Part shown: in pieces, positions 8,923-16,726 of the stretch | How the letters are laid out: each line of letters opens with the position of its first letter | How positions within the stretch are numbered: position 1 is the stretch's first letter | Notes under the pieces: model-generated | Databases searched by the model: none | What the model was told of the DNA's origin: nothing | What the model saw: the letters and a program-made list of their open reading frames with translations, nothing else | From: Pseudomonadota bacterium | GTDB taxonomy: Bacteria; Pseudomonadota; Alphaproteobacteria; Acetobacterales; Acetobacteraceae | Assembly (NCBI GenBank): GCA_021808545.1 | Contig: JAKBBM010000007.1 | Location: forward strand, 1 to 54,404 | DNA length: 54,404 nucleotides | Reading direction: 5' to 3' | Program-made: the position numbers and the translations under genes

Positions 8923-9190
8923 GGAAGCCGGCTTCGATCAGCGCGGCGATAGCGTCCAGCGCTTCGCGCGCATCAAACCCCTCTGCGGTCAGGCGCACGC
9001 TGCTGCCCATGCCAGCGCCCAGCATCATCAGCCCCATGATCGAACGGGCGGACACGCTTTGCCCATCCTTTGAGACCTCGACATTGGCGGAAAATTGCTC
9101 GGCCAGGGTCACGAGCTTGGCGGCGGCGCGGGCATGCAGCCCCCGCCGGTTAACAATGCCGATTTCGGCCGAAACAATGGCGCTATCCAT
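8909..9190 (-). CDS. ptsH: HPr-family phosphocarrier protein
   Basis: A 93-residue HPr/NPr. The active-site His19 is in NRRGLHARAA, and Ser50 in the SARSIMGL region is at the position phosphorylated by HPr kinase in regulatory systems, which fits the hprK gene three genes upstream. It accepts phosphate from enzyme I and donates it to EIIA. It lies 3 bp after the EIIA gene and overlaps the enzyme I start by 14 bp, so the order is EIIA-HPr-EI on the minus strand. Length is close to the usual 85-90 residues. Confidence 0.95.
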   Translation of the reverse strand: MDSAIVSAEIGIVNRRGLHARAAAKLVTLAEQFSANVEVSKDGQSVSARSIMGLMMLGAGMGSSVRLTAEGFDAREALDAIAALIEAGFHETD

Positions 9191-9193
9191 GGG

Positions 9194-9613
9194 CTATTCC
9201 GCTGCGCGGCAGGGCTGTTGCGGCAGAATATCGTGCCCTGAGCAAATATATTTGCGCCCCGCCGCCTCGGCATGCTGCACGGCTTCGGCCAGGGTTTCCT
9301 GGCCGCGGATTTTGGCCAGTTTCACCAGCATTGGCAGGTTCACGCCGCCAATAATCTCCACCCCCGGCTGCGTGGCCATGGACATGGCGAGGTTGCTGGG
9401 CGTGCCGCCGAACATGTCGGTCAGCAGGATCACCCCGTCACCCGTGTTCACTTCCGCCATGCGCCGCGCGATCTCGGCGCGCTGGCCCTCGAATTCGGCA
9501 TCGGATTCAATGCAGACGGTGGCCAGATTCTGTTGCTTGCCGACGACATGCTCCATCGCATCGCGCAGCGCATTGGCAAGCATGCCATGGGTGACAAGGA
9601 CCATACCGATCAT
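9194..9613 (-). CDS. PTS EIIA component, mannose/fructose/sorbose type
   Basis: A 139-residue EIIA of the mannose superfamily. The phosphorylated His9 is in VLVTHGML, and DMFGGTPSN is the family's conserved loop. No EIIB, EIIC or EIID gene is present, so the protein probably works as a regulatory phosphate acceptor, as in other alphaproteobacteria. The frame stays open upstream to 9739, but homology begins at ATG 9613 and the extra 42 residues lie inside rapZ in another frame, so I use 9613. It starts 13 bp after the rapZ stop. No strong Shine-Dalgarno sequence is visible, so coupling to rapZ translation is likely. Confidence 0.92.
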   Translation of the reverse strand: MIGMVLVTHGMLANALRDAMEHVVGKQQNLATVCIESDAEFEGQRAEIARRMAEVNTGDGVILLTDMFGGTPSNLAMSMATQPGVEIIGGVNLPMLVKLAKIRGQETLAEAVQHAEAAGRKYICSGHDILPQQPCRAAE

Positions 9614-9626
9614 GGGAGAAGGCTCA

Positions 9627-10523
9627 TTATATTCCAGGAAGATCTGAGGAGGAGCGGGGTTTGCCGAATTTGCTGGCCTCGCGGTGCGTAACACCGACAC
9701 GCCAGCCCGCGGCGGCAAGATGGGTGCTGAGTTTCTCAATCATGTATACTGATCTGTGCTGTCCGCCGGTGCATCCGACACAGATTGTTGCATATTTTTT
9801 TCCTTCCTGCACGAATCTTGGCAGTAAAAATTCGAGCAGGTCGCGAACTTTATTGAAGTATACTTCAAAATCAGGATCTTGCTCAATAAACTGGCCAACC
9901 TCTTGGTCCCGGCCGCAAAGCGGGCGCAAGGCGGGATCGTAATGCGGGTTGCGCAGGAATCGCGCATCGAACACGAGATCGGCTTCCGGCGGCAGCCCGG
10001 CCGGATAGGCAAAGGAGATGAGCGAGATCACAAGCCCTGGCGTGCTCGCGCCAAAATGCTGCTCGATGAGCGTGCGCAGCCGGGGCAAGGGCAGGGCGGA
10101 GGTATCAACCAGCCAGTCCGCCGCGCGGGCGAGCGGGGCTGTTAAGTGCCGTTCCAGCGCGATGCCCTCGGCGATGGCGCCGGTCTGCGCCAGCGGGTGG
10201 CGGCGGCGGGTCTCGGAATAGCGCCGCCGCAAGCTCTCATCCGAGGCGGTGGCGAAGATCAGGCTCAGCGTCAGGCGGGGCACTTGCCGCAGCCGGTCCA
10301 GCGCGCGCAGCACGGAGTCGGCGGAAAACCCGCGCGAGCGCGCATCCACCCCGATGGCGAGATTTTTCTCCGCCCGCATCGCCAGCTCGTCCAGGCTGGG
10401 CAGCGGCGGGTTGTCCACGGTCTCAAATCCCAGATCTTCGAGGGCGCGCAAAATCGAGAGCTTACCCGCCCCCGATAGGCCGGTAACCAGCACAATCTGC
10501 AAGGGGGCTGCCCCGCCGCTCAT
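9627..10523 (-). CDS. rapZ: RapZ-family RNase adaptor / nucleotide-binding protein
   Basis: A 298-residue protein of the RapZ (YvcJ) family. In enterobacteria RapZ binds the sRNA GlmZ and guides RNase E to it, controlling amino-sugar synthesis; the role in alphaproteobacteria is less clear. The N-terminal P-loop is GLSGAGKLS (about residues 15-23) and the C-terminal domain has the conserved GCTGGQHRSV. The P-loop has Leu directly after Lys, where a Ser or Thr is usual, and a Ser one residue later. It overlaps the hprK end by 4 bp. hprK-rapZ-EIIA-HPr is a conserved regulatory PTS neighbourhood. Confidence 0.92.
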   Translation of the reverse strand: MSGGAAPLQIVLVTGLSGAGKLSILRALEDLGFETVDNPPLPSLDELAMRAEKNLAIGVDARSRGFSADSVLRALDRLRQVPRLTLSLIFATASDESLRRRYSETRRRHPLAQTGAIAEGIALERHLTAPLARAADWLVDTSALPLPRLRTLIEQHFGASTPGLVISLISFAYPAGLPPEADLVFDARFLRNPHYDPALRPLCGRDQEVGQFIEQDPDFEVYFNKVRDLLEFLLPRFVQEGKKYATICVGCTGGQHRSVYMIEKLSTHLAAAGWRVGVTHREASKFGKPRSSSDLPGI

Positions 10524-10954
10524 GCCGCGAAGGCCCCGGCTTGCGTTGCGATGCGCCCGCAGGCGGCCTCCAGCGCCAGGGCCGCGCGCGCGGCGGCCGA
10601 GGGATGGGCGGGGTCGAGCGTGATTTCCGGCAGGTTCAGTGCGGCATGGCGGCGCGGCCGGGGCAGGCGTTCTGCCACCGGGCCAAGCTGGATGGCCAGG
10701 CGCGGCCGGGCGCAGGCCAGATAAGGCAGGCGGAACAGACCAAGCCCGCGCACTTCCAGCAAGCCAGCCAAAGCGGCGGGCGCGCGGGCCAGGCCGTTTT
10801 CGATGAGCACCTGATCATCCGCGACCAGAATGAAGTCCCGCTCGATCAGGCGCAGCAACAGGTCCGATTTGCCCGCGCCGGAAGGCCCGAGCAGCAATAC
10901 GGCATCGTCACCGTCCGGCGTTTGGCGGGCGGCACAGGAGGCGTGCAGGCGCAT
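10520..10954 (-). CDS. hprK: Short alphaproteobacterial HPr kinase/phosphorylase
   Basis: A 144-residue HprK consisting of the C-terminal kinase domain only, as is usual in alphaproteobacteria, against about 310 residues in Firmicutes. The P-loop is LLGPSGAGKSD and the HprK signature appears as EVRGLGLFRLPYL. It would phosphorylate Ser50 of the HPr three genes downstream. I chose ATG 10954 (MRLHASC) because family members begin there. An in-frame GTG at 11011 overlaps the stop of the upstream ABC gene as GTGA and would add 19 residues; it cannot be excluded, and neither start has a convincing Shine-Dalgarno sequence. Confidence 0.88.
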   Translation of the reverse strand: MRLHASCAARQTPDGDDAVLLLGPSGAGKSDLLLRLIERDFILVADDQVLIENGLARAPAALAGLLEVRGLGLFRLPYLACARPRLAIQLGPVAERLPRPRRHAALNLPEITLDPAHPSAAARAALALEAACGRIATQAGAFAA

Positions 10955-11007
10955 GATGCGCCGATTGTGGCAAATTCCGGGCAGAGGGGGAAGAGCTTGC
11001 GGTTTTG

Positions 11008-12762
11008 TCACCGCGCGCGGGGGGCGGCGGCAATCAAAGCGCGGGTGTAATTATGCTGTGGGGCGGCGAGCAGGCGCGCGGTTTCCGCCAGCTCCACGAT
11101 CTGCCCCTGGCGCAGCACCGCGACCCGGTCCGCCATGCAGCCGACCAGGGCGAGATCATGGCTGATCAGAATATAAGAAACCGGGCGCCGTGAAGCGATA
11201 GCCTGGAGCAGGTTGAGAATCAGCGCCTGGGTTGAGACATCGAGGGAAGAGGCCGGCTCATCCAGCACGATAATCTCGGGTTCGCCCGCAAGTGCGCGGG
11301 CCAGGGCCACGCGCTGCGCTTGCCCACCTGAGAGCGTGCCGGGAAAACGGCTGGCCAGATCGGGGCTAAGGCCGACATCCGCCAGCAAGTCCGCCACCCG
11401 GGCGCGCTGGGCCGCACGGCTCAGGCCGGGGGTGAAATAGAGCGGCTCGGCGATGAGCGTGCCAACACGCAGGCGTGGATTCAGCGATTCGCGCGGGTCC
11501 TGAAACACGAATTGCAGCCGCCGGCGCATGGCCCGGTGGGCAGCCCCGCGCAGGCCGGTGAAAGACGTGCCATTCAGCAGGATCTCGCCCGCATAGGGCA
11601 GCATTTGCAAAATGGCGTGGGCGAGCGTGGTTTTGCCCGCCCCGCTTTCGCCCACAATCCCCAGACATTCGCCCTGACCCAGGGTGAGGGTGATATTGTC
11701 CAGCACCGGCACGGCGCCGTGGCGGACCGACACATCGCGCAAGATGAGGTGCGGGGTAAATGCGCGCGGCGCGCGCGCGGGCGCTTTGGGCGCGGGGATA
11801 TTGCGGGCCTCAAGCGGAAACAGGCAATGGACTATGCTGTCGGCTTCGCGCACGGCCGGCGGGTAGCTGGCCGTGCAAGCGGGTTGAGCCCGGGTGCAGC
11901 GGGGCGCGAAATAGCAGCCCGGCGGGCGCGTGCCCGGTTCGGGCAGCGTGCCGGGAATGCCGCGCAGTTCCGCCTGGCCCAGCCGGGGCACCGAATCGCG
12001 CAAAGCGGCACTATAGGGATGGCGGGGCCGCGCGAAGAAGCGGGCGGCGGGGGCGCGCTCCACCGTGCGCCCGGCATAGAGACCATGGATGGAATCCGCA
12101 TGTTCCTCGAGCAGTGAGAGATCATGCGTGATGAACAGCACGCCCATGCCGTGCGCGCGCCGCAGCCGGGCGATCAGCGCCAGGATCTGCCGGGCGGTCA
12201 GCGGGTCGAGCCCGGTTGTCGGCTCATCGGCGATCAGCAGGCGGGGGGCGCAGGCCAGCGCCATCGCCAGCATCACGCGCTGGCGCATGCCGCCGGAAAA
12301 TTGGTGCGGATAATCATCCAGCCGCGCGGCGGGGCTGGGAATCCCAACCTCCTCCAGCAGGGCCAGCGCCTTATCGCGCGCGGCCTGGGCCGTGCCGCGC
12401 TCATGCACGCGCCAGGCTTCCATAATCTGCGCGGCCACGGTGCGGGTGGGGTTGAGGGCGGCAAGCGGGTTCTGGAACACCATGCCGATTTGCTGGCCGC
12501 GCACATGGCGCATGTGGGTTTCGCTGGCCGTTATCAGATCCTGCCCCGCGAGGCGGATTTGCCCGCTCAACCGCGCGCGGGCGGGCAGCAGCCGCATGAT
12601 GGAAAGGGCGGCAAGGCTTTTGCCTGAGCCGCTCTCACCCACCAGCCCCAGCATTTCGCCTGGCGCAATGGTCAGATTAAGCCCTTCCAGCACCGGCACC
12701 GGGGCGCACGCGCCAGAAGGCAAGGTAATGGTTAGATCTTGGATGTCGAGCAGGCCGGTCAT
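11008..12762 (-). CDS. Fused peptide/nickel-type ABC transporter ATPase with two nucleotide-binding domains
   Basis: A 584-residue cytosolic protein made of two complete ABC ATPases of the dipeptide/oligopeptide (DppD-DppF, YejF-like) family. The first has Walker A GESGSGKS (42-49), signature FSGGMRQR and Walker B LLIADEPTTGLD; it ends with the Cys-rich tail typical of OppD-type proteins (GCYFAPRCTRAQPAC). The second has Walker A GESGAGKT (about 371-378), LSGGQAQR and IIVLDEPASSLD. It should energise uptake of peptides or similar substrates, but no permease or binding protein gene is adjacent, so its membrane partners are elsewhere. It is immediately upstream of hprK and may share the transcript. 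Confidence 0.88.
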   Translation of the reverse strand: MTGLLDIQDLTITLPSGACAPVPVLEGLNLTIAPGEMLGLVGESGSGKSLAALSIMRLLPARARLSGQIRLAGQDLITASETHMRHVRGQQIGMVFQNPLAALNPTRTVAAQIMEAWRVHERGTAQAARDKALALLEEVGIPSPAARLDDYPHQFSGGMRQRVMLAMALACAPRLLIADEPTTGLDPLTARQILALIARLRRAHGMGVLFITHDLSLLEEHADSIHGLYAGRTVERAPAARFFARPRHPYSAALRDSVPRLGQAELRGIPGTLPEPGTRPPGCYFAPRCTRAQPACTASYPPAVREADSIVHCLFPLEARNIPAPKAPARAPRAFTPHLILRDVSVRHGAVPVLDNITLTLGQGECLGIVGESGAGKTTLAHAILQMLPYAGEILLNGTSFTGLRGAAHRAMRRRLQFVFQDPRESLNPRLRVGTLIAEPLYFTPGLSRAAQRARVADLLADVGLSPDLASRFPGTLSGGQAQRVALARALAGEPEIIVLDEPASSLDVSTQALILNLLQAIASRRPVSYILISHDLALVGCMADRVAVLRQGQIVELAETARLLAAPQHNYTRALIAAAPRAR

Positions 12763-12819
12763 GGTGCGGCCAAGCCGTTCAGCACGGGGGCGATGGTGGC
12801 CAGAAGCGCACAGGCGTGG

Positions 12820-13221
12820 TCATGGCTTCTGGCCGCCCAGCAGCGCCACGCCAAAGGCCGCGCAGAGCACGGTCATGGTAATCACCATCAGCCTGATTCT
12901 GTAGGCCGAGCGGCGAGCCTGGGCCAGGACCTCGGCGCGCATATGGGCCATGGCGGCGGCAATGCGCGCGGGCATGGGCAAGGTACTTTGTGCCACCAGG
13001 GCGGCGGTGCTGGCATCCACCTTGCCGGGCAGGACGGCAATGGCGGCGGCCTGAGCGGCTGGTGTGGGCGCGTTCAGCACCGCCTGCAATGCCTGGGATT
13101 GGTGCAGCTCATCCACCAGCGGGGCGGGGATGGAGAAGCTTGCGAATGTGCCGATCAGCCCCGGCAGCAGAAAGCAGCAGAGCATGAAGCCGATGCGCGA
13201 GGCGGATACGGTGCGGGACAT
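12820..13221 (-). CDS. Hypothetical two-helix membrane protein
   Basis: A 133-residue protein I do not recognise. It has a hydrophobic helix near the N-terminus (about residues 11-30), an Ala-rich soluble stretch of about 75 residues, and a second helix near the C-terminus (about 109-128). The topology suggests an Ala-rich periplasmic or cytoplasmic domain held between two anchors. I chose ATG 13221; the frame is open upstream to 13377 but that part overlaps the DUF805 gene. It lies 38 bp after that gene and 57 bp before the ABC ATPase, all on the minus strand, so all three may be co-transcribed. Confidence 0.6.
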   Translation of the reverse strand: MSRTVSASRIGFMLCCFLLPGLIGTFASFSIPAPLVDELHQSQALQAVLNAPTPAAQAAAIAVLPGKVDASTAALVAQSTLPMPARIAAAMAHMRAEVLAQARRSAYRIRLMVITMTVLCAAFGVALLGGQKP

Positions 13222-13259
13222 GGTATTAGGCTTTGGCGGGTTCGCGGCACTTGTCAATT

Positions 13260-13793
13260 TCAGGCATCGGGCAGCGGGTTGGGGCCAAAGCGGTTGGGCC
13301 CTCGTGTGCCGCGCGTGCAGGCCCATACCAGCAGGATGATCCAGCCGATCAGCGGGATGAAGGAGAGCAGGAGCCACCAGCCGGATTTGTCCAGATCGTG
13401 CAGCCGGCGCACCGAAACCGAGAGTGTCGGCAGGAAAAGCGCGAGATTGACGAGCGAGGTCAGGCTAAGACCCAGCGAATAAGGAAAAGGCGGCGGCAGG
13501 CCGCTGCTGGGCCAATTGTTGGAAAGAGCGGCGAAATAAGCCAGATAGGTGGGGGTATCGATCATCGTCGCCGTCAGGCCGATTAGCCATTGAAACAGCA
13601 CCCACCACCAATATTCGGCGCGCGGCGCGCGGCCGTTAAAATCGGCATATTTCCGAAAGCAAATCCCGATCGCGCGCCAAAAATCGCGTGGGGCTTCGCC
13701 TTGGGGGGCAACAGGCGGTTGCGGTGCGCCGCAACGCGGGCAAAACGCGGCCGAGGGGGGCAGTTGCGCGCCGCATGCCGGACAATAGACCAT
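13260..13793 (-). CDS. Zinc-ribbon DUF805 membrane protein
   Basis: A 177-residue protein. The N-terminus is a zinc ribbon with two CxxC pairs (CPACG and CPRCG, residues 4-22). After a proline-rich linker comes a DUF805 domain with the characteristic opening on Phe/Gly/Arg residues (DFNGRAPRAEYWWW) and the later RRLHDLDKSGWW motif, and about four hydrophobic segments. The function of DUF805 is not known. The zinc ribbon suggests a cytoplasmic domain that binds metal, protein or nucleic acid. It is read in the same direction as the small gene after it. Confidence 0.8.
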   Translation of the reverse strand: MVYCPACGAQLPPSAAFCPRCGAPQPPVAPQGEAPRDFWRAIGICFRKYADFNGRAPRAEYWWWVLFQWLIGLTATMIDTPTYLAYFAALSNNWPSSGLPPPFPYSLGLSLTSLVNLALFLPTLSVSVRRLHDLDKSGWWLLLSFIPLIGWIILLVWACTRGTRGPNRFGPNPLPDA

Positions 13794-13879
13794 GTCACCA
13801 TCTCCCTCGCCGGGCTGGTTTCACGCCCTATCAGCACCTTGGCGCAAGCCATTGGCGGTTGGCAAGGTGCGGTGGGGAG

Positions 13880-16663
13880 CTACGCCGCCGTAACGGCCGC
13901 GTTCACCTGCGTGCTGGCGGGTGGATCGTCCAGGCTTGGGGTCAGCGCCTCCAGCAGGGCGGCGCGCAGGGGGGCGAGCTTGCGCTCATTCTCGACCTTC
14001 ATGCCGAACACGTCCTTCACATAAAACACGTCTACCGCGCGCACGCCGTAAGTGGTGACATGGGCCGAGGCGATTTGCAGCCCCTGCGCGGAAATGGCGG
14101 CGGTAACATCGTGCAGCAGGCCGGGGCGGTCGCGCCCGTTCACCTCAACCACTGTATGGCGGTTGGAGGCGCGGTTATCCACCACCACGCGCGGCGGCAC
14201 ATGGATGGCGCGCATCCGCCCAGGAATCAGGCTGCGCGTGGCCTTTTGGATTTCGGCATCGAGCCGGATGCGCCCGGACAGAGCCTGCTCTATCAGCGCG
14301 GCGAGGCGCGCCAGCCGGTGCGGCGCCTCGAACGGCCCCCCATTGGCATCCTGAATCCAGAACGTATCCAGCGCCATGCCATCGGTCAGGGTGTGGATGC
14401 GCGCATCCACGATCGAGGCGCCGGCAATGGCGAGCGCGCCCGCGATGCGCGAGAACAGTCCGGCATGGTCGGCCGTGTAGACCACGATTTCGGTTACCGC
14501 GCGGGCGGGCAACGGCTCGGATTGCACGGTCAGCGGCGCTTGGCGCGCCCGGGCATCGCGGATCATGCGGGCATGGCGCTCGATGCTCTCGGGGTCGAAA
14601 CCCAGCCAGTAAGACGGATAGCCAAGCGAGAGGAAATCCTCGCGCTCTTCTGTCGGCCAGTCGGCCAGCATGTCGGCCACCATCGCTTTTACATGTGCGA
14701 TACGCGTATCGCGCTCGGTGGTGGACAGCCCGCCCTCAAGCACTTCGGCGACGCGGTTATAAAGCTCGCGCAGCAAGGTCGCCTTCCAGCCATTCCAGAC
14801 TTTGGGGCTGACGGCGCGGATATCGGCCACGGTCAGCACCAGCAGCAGCCGCAGCCGCTCGGGGCTTTGGATGGTGTCGGCAAGGTCGAGGATGGTCTTG
14901 GGATCGTCGATATCGCGGGAGAAGGCGGTTTGGCTGAGCAGCAGATGGTGCAGCACCAACCAGGACACCATCTCGGTCTCCTCGGCCGTGAGGCCAAGGG
15001 CGGGGCCGACATATAGTGCGATTTCGGCACCCAGCACGGAATGGTCGCCGCCGCGGCCCTTGGCGATATCGTGCAGCAGCATCGCCACATAAAGTGCGCG
15101 GCGGGACTGCACTTGCCCGATCAGGTCCGAGGCGACGGGCGCGATCTCCTTGAGCGTTCCGGCTTCGATGGTGTTGAGATTGCGGATGCATTGCACCGTA
15201 TGCACATCCACCGTGTAGACATGGTAGGTGTCGAACTGCATCTGCCCGACAATGCGCCGCCAGTCCGGCAAATACCGGCCAAGAATGCCACATTCGTTCA
15301 AAATACCGAGCCAAGTGGCCGAATCATAGCCCGCATTCTGGCCCGCGGGCGCGCGCGCACACAGCAAATTCAGGAACAGGGCGGCGGCTTGCTTGTCGTC
15401 GCGCAATTTGGCGCCGAGCGGGGCCGAACGGATGAGCATGCGCCGGGCCAGCGGGTGCAGGGTGAGCTGGCGGTCGCGCGCGCGGATGAGGATGCGGAAG
15501 ATGCTGAGCGGGTCTGCCGCCGGATCGTGCCCGGGGGCAAAGAGCAACATGCCGTCGGCCAGCACGAAGCCATCGGCCATCAGGGCACGGTCGGTTTCGG
15601 CGACGAGGGCGGGTGGACCCAGGGCCGCGCGCACCAGGGCTGGCTCCAGCACGCCGGTGACCCGCGCCACCTCGCGCACCACCAGGAAGTAATGGCGCAT
15701 GAAGCGTTCCACTCCGTCCTGCCGGCCATGGCGCGTATAGCCCATGCGCGCGCCCACCACCGGCTGCAGGTCGAAGGTCAGGCGCTCTTCCGCTCGCCCG
15801 GCCACGTAATGCAAATGAAAACGCACCGTCCACAAATATTCCCAGGCGCGCTTGCAGGCTCTGGCCTCGGTCTCGGTCAGGATGCCGCCGCCGGGCGCGT
15901 CCTTGCCCACCAATTCGGACATGGCGAAGGTGTTGAACACATAGCGCGAGAGCCAATAAAGAGTTTGCAGGTCGCGCAGCCCGCCGCGCCCTTCCTTCAC
16001 ATTCGGCTCCACCATGAAAGGTGTCTCGCCAAAGCGCTTATGCCGGGCGGCGCGCTCGGCCTGTTTGGCCTGGATATATTCGCTAGGCCCCTCGGCCGCG
16101 CAATCGGCGCGAAAGGCGGTCTGGAAATCGGCGAACAGGCTGCGGTCCCCGGCCAGGCAGCGTGCATCGAGCAGCGAGGTGCGGATCGTCACATCGCCTT
16201 GCGCCTCGCTCAAACAGTCAGAGATGGAGCGGGTCGCGTGCCCGACTTTCAGGCCCAGATCCCAGAGGAAATACAGGATGAATTCCACCGCGCGCTGCAA
16301 GGCGGGCGAGGGTTCCTCCTGTGAGAGGAATAGCAGGTCGATATCCGAGAAAGGGGCAAGGGTGGCGCGGCCATACCCGCCGGTCGCGGCCATGGCCAGC
16401 CGGTCTTTGGGACCCAGCGGCTGGGTGGAGAGCGTGTAATCGAGCAAGGCGCTGATCAGCTCATCCATCAGGGCCGCGTGCACCCGCGCGGCAAGCAACC
16501 CGTTCAGCCCATCCTGCTCGAAGCGTTGCTGCACAAAGCCTTGCAGGCGCCCGAGCTGGCGGCGGAACAGGGCAAGGGCGGCCTCGCGGGGCGGTGGTTC
16601 GCCGCTGCCAAGTAATTCGGAGAGGGTATGGGCGATGTCTGGTTGCTTCCGGGATGTGGGCAT
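13880..16663 (-). CDS. glnD: Bifunctional PII uridylyltransferase/uridylyl-removing enzyme GlnD
   Basis: A 927-residue cytosolic sensor of glutamine. It uridylylates PII when glutamine is low and removes UMP when it is high. Domains in order: nucleotidyltransferase with GGYGRATLAPFSDIDLLF (about 95-112), an HD hydrolase domain with LLHDIAKGRGGDHS (about 525), and two ACT domains at the C-terminus (about 725-800 and 830-905, the second marked by GRDRPGLLHDV). Length matches the family. An in-frame GTG 9 bp upstream (16672) is an alternative start; neither has a clear Shine-Dalgarno. Its presence near the regulatory PTS cluster puts two nitrogen/carbon sensing systems side by side, but they do not share an operon. 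Confidence 0.95.
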   Translation of the reverse strand: MPTSRKQPDIAHTLSELLGSGEPPPREAALALFRRQLGRLQGFVQQRFEQDGLNGLLAARVHAALMDELISALLDYTLSTQPLGPKDRLAMAATGGYGRATLAPFSDIDLLFLSQEEPSPALQRAVEFILYFLWDLGLKVGHATRSISDCLSEAQGDVTIRTSLLDARCLAGDRSLFADFQTAFRADCAAEGPSEYIQAKQAERAARHKRFGETPFMVEPNVKEGRGGLRDLQTLYWLSRYVFNTFAMSELVGKDAPGGGILTETEARACKRAWEYLWTVRFHLHYVAGRAEERLTFDLQPVVGARMGYTRHGRQDGVERFMRHYFLVVREVARVTGVLEPALVRAALGPPALVAETDRALMADGFVLADGMLLFAPGHDPAADPLSIFRILIRARDRQLTLHPLARRMLIRSAPLGAKLRDDKQAAALFLNLLCARAPAGQNAGYDSATWLGILNECGILGRYLPDWRRIVGQMQFDTYHVYTVDVHTVQCIRNLNTIEAGTLKEIAPVASDLIGQVQSRRALYVAMLLHDIAKGRGGDHSVLGAEIALYVGPALGLTAEETEMVSWLVLHHLLLSQTAFSRDIDDPKTILDLADTIQSPERLRLLLVLTVADIRAVSPKVWNGWKATLLRELYNRVAEVLEGGLSTTERDTRIAHVKAMVADMLADWPTEEREDFLSLGYPSYWLGFDPESIERHARMIRDARARQAPLTVQSEPLPARAVTEIVVYTADHAGLFSRIAGALAIAGASIVDARIHTLTDGMALDTFWIQDANGGPFEAPHRLARLAALIEQALSGRIRLDAEIQKATRSLIPGRMRAIHVPPRVVVDNRASNRHTVVEVNGRDRPGLLHDVTAAISAQGLQIASAHVTTYGVRAVDVFYVKDVFGMKVENERKLAPLRAALLEALTPSLDDPPASTQVNAAVTAA

Positions 16664-16726
16664 GTCGAACACGGTAGAATAATCCGTCAGATATGGGAAT
16701 TCATGACATGCCTTCGTAAGGCATTT

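Noticed and set aside
9614-9739. Longer start for the EIIA-Man gene
   Set aside because: The added 42 residues lie inside rapZ in another frame and are not like EIIA proteins; the family begins at the Met at 9613.
13688-15016. 442-codon plus-strand open frame opposite glnD
   Set aside because: The sense of this DNA is fully explained by GlnD with its ACT and HD domains; the plus frame has shadow-like composition.
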